Of a stretch of DNA of 25,511 nucleotides, positions 1 to 13,200 are shown piece after piece (position 1 is the stretch's first letter; the number at the start of each line of letters is the position of its first letter). The notes beneath the pieces are model-generated. The model did no database searches and was not told the DNA's origin. It saw only the letters and a program-made list of their open reading frames with translations. The stretch is from Apostichopus leukothele. Its lineage: Eukaryota; Echinodermata; Holothuroidea; Aspidochirotida; Stichopodidae. The stretch covers positions 1 to 25,511 of the forward strand of contig JAAAKB020305661.1 of the NCBI GenBank assembly GCA_010014835.2. The letters are read 5' to 3'. Position numbers and translations under genes: made by a program.

Positions 1-1009
1 TAATTACCGACGGTAGCATGCTGTGTGTGTATTTTCTGGGATCGATGGTGGTGTCTAACACTTCTGTTACACCTCATGCGAAACTAGACCTGTCAGTTTA
101 CCAGCATTAGACGTTTCTTTTTGCGCGAGTCTTCACACCCTTTAAATAATATCCTAATTGCATAGGCAAGGCAAGGATATAATAAAGTGGGCTATAACAC
201 TATGCTCTTGTGCCAGTAGTGGCCTAACCAAATCATTTTAACTAAAACTCAACATAAACCTACATCTTAGTAAGTACTGCAAAAATGCTGTATTGTGTAT
301 AAATATTATGGTACATAAGATTATGTGAACATGATGATCACAACAGTCTACTATACTAAGTACAGTGTGCCAAACTAATGGATGCTAACAGACAACGCTA
401 CAGTCATTTATAAGTAGAAGAGGTCCACATAAATGTAGGCATACTTCTCATTCAAGCCAATCAATCCCTTCCACGGTGATATGCTCTGAAAAGTATTGAA
501 GACTGTCTTGCTAGTTTTGTATCAATTGAAGGGTTCTATTACTAATTTACAAGTGTAAAAGTTTCTTTGGTTGAAGGTCAATTCCTGAATAGTCTAACAA
601 TATAGGAAATGAATATGAAAGCAAGACTGGACTCTTTTTTATTTGCATGTTTACATGGGTAACATTTGTTTTGACAATGATGGCTGCTACTGTAGGATGG
701 ACCCTCAAGATTTATTTCAAGTGTTAAAAGATAAACATGCTATGTCTTGAAGCCGTCAGGCAAGTAGATAGGTTGCAGTGCTTTCTGTATTCCTGAGATT
801 CCAATAAGTCTCTTTGCTTTCTCAAAATGTATTTTGAATTTCCCCAGTCCTTTGTTCTTATTACCTATACTTGTACATGTTTTAATTATTACATGTTCTA
901 TCTTCAGTCATATATTTAAACTATTTTGCAACATATATTATAATATTCTGTACAGCTATGTTATCTTAATTATCTTCCTTTTTTTCCTTTCTTTTTCTTG
1001 TAATTACAG
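1..1009. other. Upstream or 5' intron sequence of TECPR2
   Basis: No coding exon is supported on either strand here. The stretch ends in a strong acceptor: a long pyrimidine tract at about 971-1000, then AG at 1008-1009. So at least its 3' part is an intron inside the TECPR2 5' UTR, and the promoter and first non-coding exon probably lie upstream of the window or unrecognised within it. The open frame that ends at 1019 is AT-rich, runs through the pyrimidine tract, and is not a gene. Confidence 0.6.
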
Positions 1010-1047
1010 GCGAATGTGATCAAGAGAGTTAACACATCATCGGCAGG
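1010..1047 (+). other. TECPR2: TECPR2 5' UTR segment of the first coding exon
   Basis: This runs from the acceptor AG at 1008-1009 to the start codon at 1048. It carries a TAA in frame with the main start at 1030-1032, so the protein cannot extend upstream in this exon. The context of the 1048 ATG is favourable, with A at -3 and G at +4. Confidence 0.7.
1014..1019 (+). promoter_or_regulatory. Start-stop upstream ORF (ATG TGA) before TECPR2
   Basis: An ATG followed directly by TGA lies in the leader, with 28 nt between the stop and the real start. Start-stop elements are known in other genes to stall or tax scanning ribosomes. Whether this one acts depends on the 1009/1010 splice junction being used, and it could be chance. 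Confidence 0.4.
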
Positions 1048-1245
1048 ATGGAGTTCAAGGAACACGAAACCTTGAGCCAACTGTTCGATCTGCTGCCTCG
1101 GAGAGCGCAGAAAGGATTGATGACCACTAACGTAGAATGGACCTGCATGGATGCAGATGTCCAGTTCATTGTCCTTGGTGCTAACATATCACTGGTTTAC
1201 GTGTATGATAGATCTGAACAAACCATCATTCGACTGAGACCAGAG
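1048..1245 (+). CDS. TECPR2: TECPR2 coding exon 1 (start of the WD40-like domain)
   Basis: Residues 1-66, ending in phase 0 at donor GTATGG. It contains LLPRRAQKG, equivalent to the conserved 'AIPTKIQKG'-type N terminus of TECPR2, then VLGANISLVYVYDR, the first propeller strands. The start is fixed by the upstream in-frame TAA at 1030. Confidence 0.9.
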
Positions 1246-4200
1246 GTATGGTATTATACATCCTCTTGATGGGGAATTTTTTTAAGTAATGATATATTAC
1301 ACTTCCACCAGTTAGGAATGTAGTATCTTGTTCTCCCTAGTTGTTTTCATAAAACTATCTTACCAAAGTCAAAAGTGATATTAATATTAATTACAGAAAT
1401 TTTACAAGTTTAATATTCTTCAAGGAAACTTTCTCTCAGGCTAATTAGCTCTCTGTGAGTGTACATGTATGGTTATTTTGTGCGGTTATGTCTTCCTCCA
1501 TACAAAGTCATTTGTCAAATCATTATAAAAACATTTTAGAATATGTCCAAGTAAGTTCTACAAAAGTAAATATTTGAAATACATTTAGGTAAGGTCTACA
1601 ACGAGTTTAGACACCTGGCTTAGGCCTTTCCTTCTTAGTAAACAAAGTTCTCTGTGAAATTGTTGGTGTCAACAAATTGCTTAATATAGTATTTCCATTA
1701 CACCAACGTCTAATATTGTATCCAAACGGAACCATGCCTTTGTTATGCATGTGAAATAAAGTGCAGAGTGGTATTTTCATTATTTTAGAAACGGAGTGTG
1801 CTGCTTCATGTGGAGTAAATAAGGAAGAGTATAATGAAGATGTGTAGAAGAATGTTTGTTGTAATCTGTTTGTTATATTGATTTATGTATTAACATTTGT
1901 TTGTGTAAATGGATTTTATATAAGATCTTATCATCTTACCCTTTGTTTTAACCCCCCTTTTATATTAGTTATTCTCCCTGTTAAAGTATTTTGACTCCTC
2001 TTTGTAAATTTCATATTTATACTGGAATGAAAAACTGAAATAAATAAATGCAAAATAGTGTGTGTAACTGGCCACAACACTCGTTTGTAGTTAATTAAGC
2101 TATGTACATCTGATTCATAAGAATGCAATAGGAAGCACAAAACACATAACATAAACAGGAAAGGTTTTGGTAAATTGCTGTGAATGACTTCAAAACATTA
2201 ATATAGGATTTATGATTGATCTATGTGTTTATTGATACTAGAAACATCCAGTATCCATTGCCTCAGTAAGGAAGAAGAGTTTCTGTGTTTGATTGATGAT
2301 AGAAGCACTAAATCAATTTATGTGGTCATTAGCTGGAAAATATCCTTGACTTTTGTTTGTCATCAAATCTCAAATGCTTCATTGGTACCTTTGTACGAAA
2401 AACTTCATAGTACACCTTTGCATTTGTGTAGCAGTCCTGCCCATTTCATAGAAAATTTTAAGCTATGCTATACCAGGAAAATGATTTCCTTAGCTGCCTT
2501 AAAAATGACTGTACAAAAAGTGAAGATTGTAGAAAGTTGTAGCATAAACACTTGCTTCTTGTGTTGGACTTGTTTTCACAGGACAAAAGCTGCAGTATTT
2601 CTTGTATAAAGCTTCAGTCATCATTGGATTACCAGCTCGCTGCTGGCACCAACAAAGGTCATGTTGAGTTATATCTGCTCCCCTCAAAGGCACCAGGGAG
2701 GGGCAAAGAGGTACAGTATGGTAACAGCTTACCTTCCCTGGGAGATAATCACTTTTCATTTGTGAATGATCATCGGGTATGATGGTCAAAAAAAAAACTC
2801 AAAGAAAGGTCAGTGTTTCACAAGGAAGCTTAGATTTGAGTAGTTTACACTGATCATGGGTAATCAACCATGCCATATATAGACACCTAAATGAATCATC
2901 CACATGGCATGGTTTGGACTCATTACACAACTACTGTGTTAATTTAAAGCTCCTTAGAACTGCACTGACATATGGTGAGATGATGTTAATGGTTCTTGTT
3001 GTGTATCATGCAAACCAATCTGTTTATGAGTCAGTGCTTATGAGGACTACCATTTTGTTTTAACCACGCTACTCTTTACCATATTTTAGCTGATACAATA
3101 CTGTATAGCGTACAAATTAAAGATGCCATGTGCAGACTCTGTTCAACCCTTTGAAGTGTATAGTTTGGGCTTGTGGTGAGAGCTTGGTATGTTAGGCTTC
3201 ACTTGTTTCTGCACGAAGTAGATGTAGATCTAGCAACCGCAGTCCTGTAGCTTAAAGGTCTAACTTGATGAAACACTATTTGTTACATGAGTTTGTCAAC
3301 CTTTGTAGAGATTCTGTCAAAGATGAATTGATGGAAGAACTGGGTCACCTTGTGACCTTTCATTGAACTGAAATATGTGCAGACGACTTTCTTCATCATC
3401 TTGTATTTTCAGGTGAGGAAAATGTTTTTGAAAGGTCTTCACAAAACGACGGTAACATGTGCAGCCTGGAGCACCAACGGTATGAAGTTGTTTACTGGAG
3501 ATGATCTCGGCACTGTCATGTACACTTCAGTTGACCTTTATGAAGTAAGTTAACCCATTTACCTTGGGAGGCCAAATATGTATTTAACCTTATATTGAAG
3601 AAAGTAATCATGAGTAAGCAATCTTTGTCAAGCAAATATATTTGTAAATTTGTATAGATTACTACCCAACCGCATGTGCACCATAGGGTAAAGGTCAGTG
3701 TTCTTGTTAAGACTCAGGTGAAAATGAAACTTCGCAAAACGTGAATTTCATTGTGGCATCATCCAATAGAATGGAACATCAAGCATATCCATTTGACACT
3801 GGAATAGAAAGTTACTTTTGTCTTTGGCTGCTTTCATTTTGCAGTTTATTTAACTCTCTTCCCTGATTTACTGTTGCTATGGTTACTATTTACAGCATAC
3901 CCACCAGTCTATGATGGTTGTTAAAGAAGACGATACGATCGTTCAGTTGAATTATTCCTACAAGACACTTCTTGTCTCGACCGCATCGAGGGCCTTACTT
4001 TGTTATACTAATGAAGACAACAAATGCCAGCAAATAGGGCAGCAAGCCAGAAAAGTGTGAGAGACTTATTTATTGCTTTTAGTAGTATTTTTTCACCCAA
4101 TGATTATGGGTGAATATTTATGTCTACTTCATACATGGTCCCCCAGAGAGCCTGTTTTGAAAGTAATCATCCAATGGACATGGTATTTATCTGTCTCGTG

Positions 4201-7200
4201 TTTGTATTTCATAACTTGAAAATTGTTCAATCAAAGTATGCATAGGAAAACACAGGTAAGTCAATATTCAACATCAAAGAAATGAAAAGTGTAGCATGGT
4301 TTATTTTCACATTGCCCAGTCATTGAGCTCAGTTGTTTGTGTTCTTGTCCACAAACACTTGGGAGCAAATCATTTTTGTTATTTTATCATGTTAATATCA
4401 TGTGATGTCTGTGATCTTGATGAAGACCTGTTACATTTTATAAGAAACATAGGCCCAACAAGTTTCTGAAATCAAATTGACTTGCATAGAGTAGACTATG
4501 AGAATTGGGAAGGTTAGTTGTATAGTCATTAGTTGGTATTAGGCTGATTAAATGCTACCATGCAAACATGGGGAATTTTAACGTTTTAACAGCGTCATTC
4601 ACAGTTGTATTTAATCTCTCCTGGAAAGGAAGTTTGTAAAAAAAATCACTCATCTCTGAGCGATAAGCTAAATTATAAAACCAAATGTTTTCAAAGGGTG
4701 GAAGAATGCTCCTTGCCACGTATGAATTGATGTAGAACTCAAATCGTGTATGTCAGAAATGTTTTTCTTCTTCTTGTTTCGTTTCCAGGAAAGGTAACTT
4801 TGGTGCAATGTTCATACCGACCATGTGTAAGCCGAGCGATGCTGTGTTTTATGCCACACGACCGGGCCTTCGAGTGTGGAAGGCGGGGATGAACGGTGCA
4901 GTCTCCGAGACGATTCTGTTCAAAGACTGGTTATTGAAGGATTTTTTTGAAATTAAACTGCTAGATGACACTTTGGTAGACTCACTGGAGGTCCCCGCAG
5001 AAATACAATTTGGAAGACTAGCGGTAGTCAGTCCATCTCTAGTAGTCATCTGGTCATATTCATGTTTATTCATTTTGAATCCAACGGTGGAGGGAAAGTT
5101 GGCGGTCATTGGAAGATGTCACGGTCTCCTAGGAAGTATCGTAGATGTAACAGCGATGGACGATGAAATATTGGTGCTGAGGAAGAGTGCCAAAAAACCT
5201 GTGATCCGACTCGGACTGAATCCGGAGAAAGAGTTAGCCAAAGGTAAATAGCTTTAGACATGAAGCTTTCAAATAATTACGTTTGCTGGGAAGCTTGTTC
5301 TGGTAGCTTGTTTGATGTCACCCGTGAATAAGAAATAATATCTATTCCAGTAATTAATAATGTAACAAACACTTTTGTATATGAATCTGTCTTTGTAGTC
5401 ACCGATAGGCAGAGAGTTTTCAATGTTATGAAAATGTCTAAAGAAGAAATATGTTATACTGTATAGTTATGATGGGTGGGAGTACTAACTGAATGGTGCT
5501 TTTCCCTCCGATCGAAGTGAATTCTGATGAAAATATTTCCCACAAGTAAGTTCACACTCTTCCAATAACATTTAGGAAGATAACAGTCAAACTTTTTTTG
5601 CCTAGCATTTGAGATGTGTGGATTTGTTACTGTGGCTTGACGAAGTACATCACGGTGGACAGCTCCATTGGGAGCAGTCCACCCTTGTTCCCAGAGGGGT
5701 GGTTTGTATGTAGACTGTCAAATTGTTGTGATGGGATTTGAGGTAAGACTTGAAAACGGCTGCCTATGAGACTAATATTACTGGTTCTCTCTTCATTATG
5801 CAGAAGCTTACCATTTCTCAGAGAAGGAACAGAGTTATCTACAGTCGTTGAAATTTCCCGGATCCCCGTCGACGAGTTTCGTATCTGGCGGTATATCCAG
5901 TTCCAAGCAGACTGCGTTGAAAGAAGGACTGTCTACCTTCAAAAATGTCTTCAAGAAAGCTGCGGACGAGTTGACCGACGGTGCCATCAAAGCCAAGGAA
6001 GACATCGAACGAAACGCTCGCTCTCTGAAATTAAAATTAGACATCTTAGGTGAGGACAGTAGTTCCGTAGTTTCTTCTCAAGGCTCCGATGACAGGGATG
6101 GAGACTTTGAAAGTAGAGGAGAGAGGACAGATGTTACTACTCCAGAAACACCAGTTCCCTCTGTTTCAAGTGAAAAACTTTTCCTGAAAGATTATACCGA
6201 AAAAAACGACAAAACCCCTGCTATCGTAATCGCAAAGGAAGAGACTGCTGACGTGCCACAGATGACACCCAGGAGCGCCAGTCCGATCCCCGCCGTGTCT
6301 CAGACGTCTTTGAATCTACAGGAACTTAAGGAATTAAGTCAGGAGAAATTTGATGACATCGTATTTCAACCTAAACCCAAGAAAAAGAAAAAGAAGAAAA
6401 AACAAGAGTTAGGTATGTTGGTCTCATTTTGTTGTAGCAGATTGCAATGAATATTCAGTGGAAGGATTAATTTTCCAAAGGGTAATTGTAAATTGCAATC
6501 ATTGTCCATGTAGGAACCCTTAAATGACACATAAAAATAAATTAAAGAAAACGTATAATTGTGGAAGTTTTTCTATTTCGTAATGATGTGAGAGTGTATG
6601 AGAGAATTTATTCTAATGACTGTAGCCTATTCAAGTAAATGGACGCTCAGAGAGATTAACCCAATCGGAAAGTGGATTGAGATTTTACAGCTTCAGTGTC
6701 CTATGCACCAAAGTTGGATGTGAAGATGTGTTTTCTATTGTTTTTTTTTTTATACAGATAATCAAACAGTAGAAGCAACAAAAGAACAATCAGCTGAACA
6801 AGCAGAATCTCCTGATATCACCATGGAAACTACATCTACGGAAAAATCCAACCAAGGAGCATCTGAGGATGATCTTAACCAACCAACTGGTGATACCAGT
6901 GATAGTAAGCAAGAAATAATGGTCAAAGAAACCATCCTCAACCCACAGGATGAGGTGGAGTCAGAGGAACCTTTTGAAACTTTAGAAGCGGATTTTAACG
7001 ATCAAGATGACCTTGGAACGCAAAGTGATGGTGCTTTTATTGCTGAGATGAGGGAGGAACCTTTGAAGGACCAACAGGACACAGAAATAGTTGGAGCAGC
7101 AGCAGCAGTTAGCGATGTCATCCCAGAAAGCCAATCAGCATCCAGTCGAGAGAACCAGCGTAGATTCGGTCATCCAAAGTTGAACATTAGTGATCCACAA

Positions 7201-10200
7201 CCTTTAAGATCCTATGAGTCTGAGCCAGACTTACCCGAGAGCGGCCTTTCTGTGTCTCGAAATAGACCGGAATCGGTTTACCAGGACATTTATGGCACGA
7301 GTAGGCCAGATTGGAATGGTAGGAATCCCCTGGGGGATTTACTGGAAGTAGAGGATACTGATTCAGAAACAGAGGGTCAGGAGTTGGACATAGGTGACAT
7401 GGATGATTTGGTGTTAACGGAGAATATCCAACAGAAACTGTCAAGCAGTTGGTTACAGTGTACGACGCCTGGCTACATCACAAAACTTGTCGCATCAGAG
7501 AAGCACATTTGGTGCGTAGACTCCAAGGAGAGGATATACTTCTCTCTCACATCTAAACTGGCTTGTTCGTGGAATAAACTCAAGGGTATCCATGCCAGGC
7601 AGATCGCGGTGTCTCCGTCCGGAAATATAGTCTGGATTGTCAAAGGGAGGCACAACGGTGCCTACGCGAGTAATGCAATCTTACCAAAGTCCAAGATTGG
7701 TACCAGGTGGCATTACATCTGCAGCGACGTCTCTTCCATTTGCCTCGATGACAACACTGCGTGGATCATCAGCGAAAACGGTGAAGTATCCGTCCACAGC
7801 GGAATCACCCGAGAGAGGCCGTATACCCATGCCAAGAAAGTCGAAAGCAACTTTGACATTCGGGAAATAGTGGCAAACAGGGGGGTCGTGTGGGCCCTGA
7901 CGTCAGAGCACAAGGTGGTCTACAGAACTGAAGTATCGGTCAGACGGTGGCACGGAAAGAAATGGAAAGTTATGGAAGATTCTAGGTAAGAGAGGAATAA
8001 ATTTTATCCTTGCTTGGAGCAGTGGCACCTTTGCCATAAATGTTCTTAATTTATGCTTTAGTTTTGGTCAGTGACTGAATATCACTATACCACTCTCCAT
8101 CTTCCAATGACTTGGGTTTCTGCCAATCCCACTGAAGTAAAATTTTCACCAAATACAAATTTGACATTTTTTTCAAAACAGGTTGACAAGTTTGATTGCT
8201 TTTGTGTACTAATATATTAATGTTATAAGTGACAGATCTGTGCAGTATTTATTCTTCTACAAATTCAAATTGACTTCTCCATGACATTTACAGAATATAA
8301 CAAGGTTATGTATTATAGGTAACTGCATATAGTTGACACGAGAAACACAAAGCTGTTTGTCAAAGGTGGAACTACAGGAAAAGGGGAAAAAGAAAACAAG
8401 GCAGAATGACGGAGTGATCCAAACAATGACATGGTCACAATAAAATATCCCAATCTCAGGACTTGTTAGAAGGTGATTGAAATTACTATAAAGATAGTTT
8501 TCATTCCATGTTAGCTGCTTATTGCAATTTATTCACATGGTCAAGAATAAAAACACACAGTGGATTTTTCAAGAAGGAAGTTGATAGAACATAAAACATA
8601 CTTGATATGAAGAAGAATAGGCTGTTGGGCTATAGATGCACCAGTTTTGATCCTACGGGATTAAAATTTAAAGTTATACATACTTTCTTGATTGCCACTT
8701 TTTTGAACTGGTTATGGTATGTTAATTGATCTACTTTTTGCTTTGAATATTTTAACATTGTTTTTTTACTGTCATATGCAAAGTTTGCAAAGAATATAAA
8801 GTCATAGATGTTAAAGCTACAATCCTTAGTCATGATGTTTTCCTCATTAAATGTTTTTAATTTTATTTATTGATAGTGATCTGAAAGCAGTTAGTATAGC
8901 TTTGGACAGCAAACATATGGGCTGGGCCATCGACAAAGAGGGCCGAGTCTGGTTCAGGACTGGTGTGATCCTAGGTCAGCCAGAAGGCGATGACAAAAGG
9001 TGGTGGCAGGTGAGGATGAGGTGTTTAGGAAGCTCACATGACATTTCACCAACTCTGTGAATCTAAACCTAAGCTTTAATTTGGCTGAATTTACACCTAC
9101 ATGAGTTGGTCTTTTTAAGAGCATTCATTTTACATGGTTAAGGTCTGGTTGGTTAATGAAACAAGACTTGTGATTATTTCTTTTGTCCAAACTAGGGACA
9201 AACAAGAGTTTACCTCCAATGATATCTTAGTATAAATACTTTCGACCACCATTTAGTTTCCCAGTCAGTTTGAGAAGAGTCGGTCTGCAATGGTTTTGTC
9301 CTCCAAGTGGTATAGTGAGTGCTGTGCCTGCTACAATCACTTAGTGATTAGATGTTAGGGTAAAGTGAATTTTAAATGGCATGTATTTGCAATTTCTTTG
9401 CCATGAACAAATAAGTAATCCAACCATGAATGTATCTGGACGTGTTAGATTTACTCTGTGAAAATTGTCATCATATTATACTTATTTTGACTTATTTGAA
9501 GCAGAGTTCATAGGTTTGTTTGTTAAAAATTTTCAATTACATATTTTATCATCATGTGTGCTTGATTGCCATATATAGCAAATTTGATATCTTTCATTCA
9601 AAATCTTGAGAGGTAAGACCACCAAAAGAACATAATTAAATAAACAAATAAATAAATAAAAATAACACACACTTTTGGTGGCCTACCAAAAGTTTAACAG
9701 AAGAGTGTAATGCACATATTTTTCAACTTGAAATTTGTTTTAATTCCTGTTAGTAATATCATTCTTGTATGCCTGTTTTAGTGATTAATGAAGTTGAGTG
9801 ACATCCAATCTTCTGCCTAAACCTCCATCCCCATTCTCCTAAGAGAACCCCCCCAAAAAACAAAACAAAAAACAGGCAAAATGGAAGTTTCAGTTCAACA
9901 ACGATATTTCCAGTTTTCTGATATTGTGCCTTCAAGTATAGGAATTACTGTGCACCTCCATAGTCGACATTGGAGTACATATATCTCCTATTCAAAGTAA
10001 ATTTGTGTTTATTTTTTGCTGATCAGCAGTGACCTGAAATTCAGCTGTATTTGTTTGCTTTTTTGTCAAAAGGTTACCATGAGTGAGTACCTTATGGAAG
10101 ATTCCAATGTACTGAAAATGGTGGTCAACATAGCGGGCAGTGCCACCAGGATGGACAAGGTGGTCAGCTGGCTTACTTCCCATCAGGCAATACAAGTCAC

Positions 10201-13200
10201 CGCAAACTCCACCGGTGTTTGGGTCTGTGCCCAATTTCAAAGAAAGACCACCCTCCAAGTGTCCAGGGGTAACCTTCTCGGTGAGACTTTACAGTTTTTC
10301 ATTCAAAGATTGCAATAGGCACTGTCGTCTATTGTTAATAAAACCTCTGTGTTCATTTAACTTAAAGGAATATCGAATTGTGAATGACGATTGCCTGTAC
10401 TCGGGCAGTGACTTTAAGTCACCAACCACTGAAAGATTGATCATATCAAACTAAAACAGGGTAAAATAATACCTAGTAAAACTTGTTTTTAGGTTTGACG
10501 CACTCTATTAAACCTACAGAGAATGAAGTTAACTTAGGCAGACTACTTCCCAGACTTTTGCAACTAAATTATGTTTCTAGGTATTTTACTTTAGTACTTC
10601 CACATGGTTTATAGAACAGTTCCTCCTTTAAAACACTTCTTCTTCTTTCTTTTTGTCAAATTAGCTTTGATTCCATGTAGATGGAAAAGTACCAAATTAA
10701 TTTCTAATTTAGATATTTTTTGTCAAACATTGGTTTGAAATAAAAAACATTACTAATCGTAGCAATAAACTTTATGTTACAGGATTTTAAGAGTAGCATC
10801 AACAGCTATTATTAATGTTTCCCCAAAATCAGTGCCAAAATGTTAATTGAAATTTTGGTGCAATTATTAATCTGTTTGAAGGCTCCAGTTGGGGGTTGAC
10901 TAATCCTCTTGGGCTTCCATCTGCCTCCTGCTGGATTAGCATATCTGCTGCTGCTGTATATGGACCAAGTGGTAAGTTGCTCTCAAACTAAAAACAACCT
11001 TTTCTCTAAACTAAGAGGAAACCAGAAGGTATCACTTTCTATCTTATAGGAACACCTTACTCTGACTGATTATTTCAGATGACTCTCATGTGACATCACT
11101 TGTATCATGGCTGAGAGTTTTTGTAACTTATCCTTTATTGATGATTTGTTTCTGTATTTTGTTTAGTTTGTAGTCCAAGCATACATCATTATTTCTGCCA
11201 GGAGTCTTGTTAGATGTACAGTTAAACACGGATTATCCGAACTAGTCGGGACCGAAGGTAGTTCGGACAATTGCAAAGTTCAGATAATCATATTTTCTGG
11301 GTACTTCACCACTCTGACCACATGTTCAGTAGTCTATTACTGCTGTGTAGGCCTCAATACTATAGTACAGGAATTACTAGTATCAGTAGTTTATCCTAGC
11401 CTAATAGTGATTCCCATTTCAAGCTGAAATTTCACTGACAACTTTAGAGTTTCTTGTCAAGAAAAGTAAGGAAGAAAGTAGTTTCAGCTTGGGCCTAATA
11501 AAGCTCTTTCATGTTTGAATAATTTACCTTGAGGTAAGCGGCATTACTGTACGTCGAAAGATCGAGAACTTGCGCGGTCAGGTGACTTTGCTGGAGCGCA
11601 GTTTTTTTTTACCATGGTTGTGAAGTGACTTGGTCATTCATTAATTTTACTTGTTCCAATAGCGGGATAAAATGTCAGACTGGTGATCCCTAATTGCAAT
11701 TGTGACAAGCTTCGGCTTTTACTACAATACAATTACGATACAATTAATTTATATTTTAAACAATTACCATGCTAATCTTGAATTTTGAATTTTAGATGCA
11801 AGGATATCTCCATCTAGATCAAAGTGAAGAGGCTTAACTGAATTGCTCACATTTTATTTAATATGTGTTTATTGTACCGCCCTCAGCTGAACTTTCAATA
11901 AGTTACCCAAGTGGCTTTTCTTTTTTAATTAAAACCACCTACCAAAATTCCTGCTAAAACCACTTTGCCAGTCTGTTATAAAGTTTTAAGCAATTTCAAA
12001 TTGACTGGATCCCTATTCATCATGGTTTAACTCAATGACATCATTTGTCATAAACTTCCTTGTCACAATTGCTGATTATGGGATTTCTGAAATAACAAAA
12101 TGTAAAAATGATTCAAACACTGTGACATAAATAACTGTGGCATTGTAAGGAAGTGTTAAGATCTGTAATTGCTACTCATACAGTAAGCTTTTGCACACTA
12201 TTATCAAAAGCTTTTGCCACAGCAAGAATTTCAACCGGTGTATAAATCTTCGTGGGGATGTAGAAAAAAGCGTCAATGACTCATACCCAGTATCACGTAA
12301 TAAAAGGCCATAGCCTGCAAGCTAGGCACACTAGCGCTAGCCTAATGAACGTTTATTGTTGTGAATGTGTGATCGTAAAATAACTCTTTTGTAAAGCGGT
12401 AACAAACTTGATACGAATATAACAATCAGACGTTTATATAGTAGGTGATAATCTATTTGATATATAAGGCAATGGAAGAATGAATGAAAATATACATATG
12501 TTTGTTAAAAACGAATTTGAAGGTAGATCATTACGTAAGTTAGCAAATTTACATTGCACATAATATGGGTACTGTATAGTACTTGGAATCTTTGAACGGA
12601 TGGCCGGATTTGAAAAATCAGTGGTTTGGATAAAAGGGATTCAGATAATAGGAGTTTGACTGTAATAATTATAATTTGATTTCAAATGGCAGATATGTAA
12701 AAGTATCCTGTTTGGTATGATTACAGTCCCAACTGGTGGAATTAATGTATACACCAGACTTAAATGTTCTTACCTGGCACTTAAAACATGATGCAACCTT
12801 ATCCACACAATTGACATTGCTAATTTCATTCATAAGTGCAACATGCTGAGATGTTAACCATCTGTTATTGTGATTCATGTAGGAATGATCTGGGCAGCCC
12901 AGAAGAGTGGTGAAGTCTTCTGCTTCTCCCCGATGACGATGAAGCCCACCCTGATCAACCCACCAGAGAGGGAGAAACTGGTTCAAGTTAGTGCCAGTGC
13001 CGATGTCCTTTGGGCTCTCTCTGCAAATGGAAATATTTACCTCAGGGTCGGCATCTCTCCGAAATGTCCTCAGGGTAAAGAATGGAAAAAATTGGACATG
13101 GCCCAGTTAGGTAAGTCTCGTTTCATGTCAGTCTTTCCCTTGAGGCTTGTTGATGAGCTAAATCAGTCGGTGGCCTGTGGACCAGAAAAGCCTTAGGCTT

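Noticed and set aside
834-1019. Plus-strand open frame ending just before the TECPR2 start
   Set aside because: It crosses the pyrimidine tract and acceptor of an intron and encodes low-complexity F/I/L-rich sequence.
2223-2609. 128-residue plus-strand open frame in TECPR2 intron 1
   Set aside because: It overlaps exon 2 in a different frame and has no recognisable domain or start context.
2499-2789. Minus-strand open frame across TECPR2 exon 2
   Set aside because: Antisense shadow of a well-supported exon.
4055-4060. GTGTGA as the exon 4 donor
   Set aside because: It would shift the frame; the donor two bases later restores KVKGNFGAMF.
5654-5683. miRNA precursor at the intron 5 hairpin
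   Set aside because: The stem is only 13 pairs with a 4-base loop and does not extend; animal precursors are much longer.
7187-7913. Several minus- and plus-strand frames inside exon 7
   Set aside because: Shadows of the 409-residue TECPR2 exon, which aligns with the protein family.
11219-12662. An active transposase gene inside the element
   Set aside because: No open frame of useful length on either strand in this interval.
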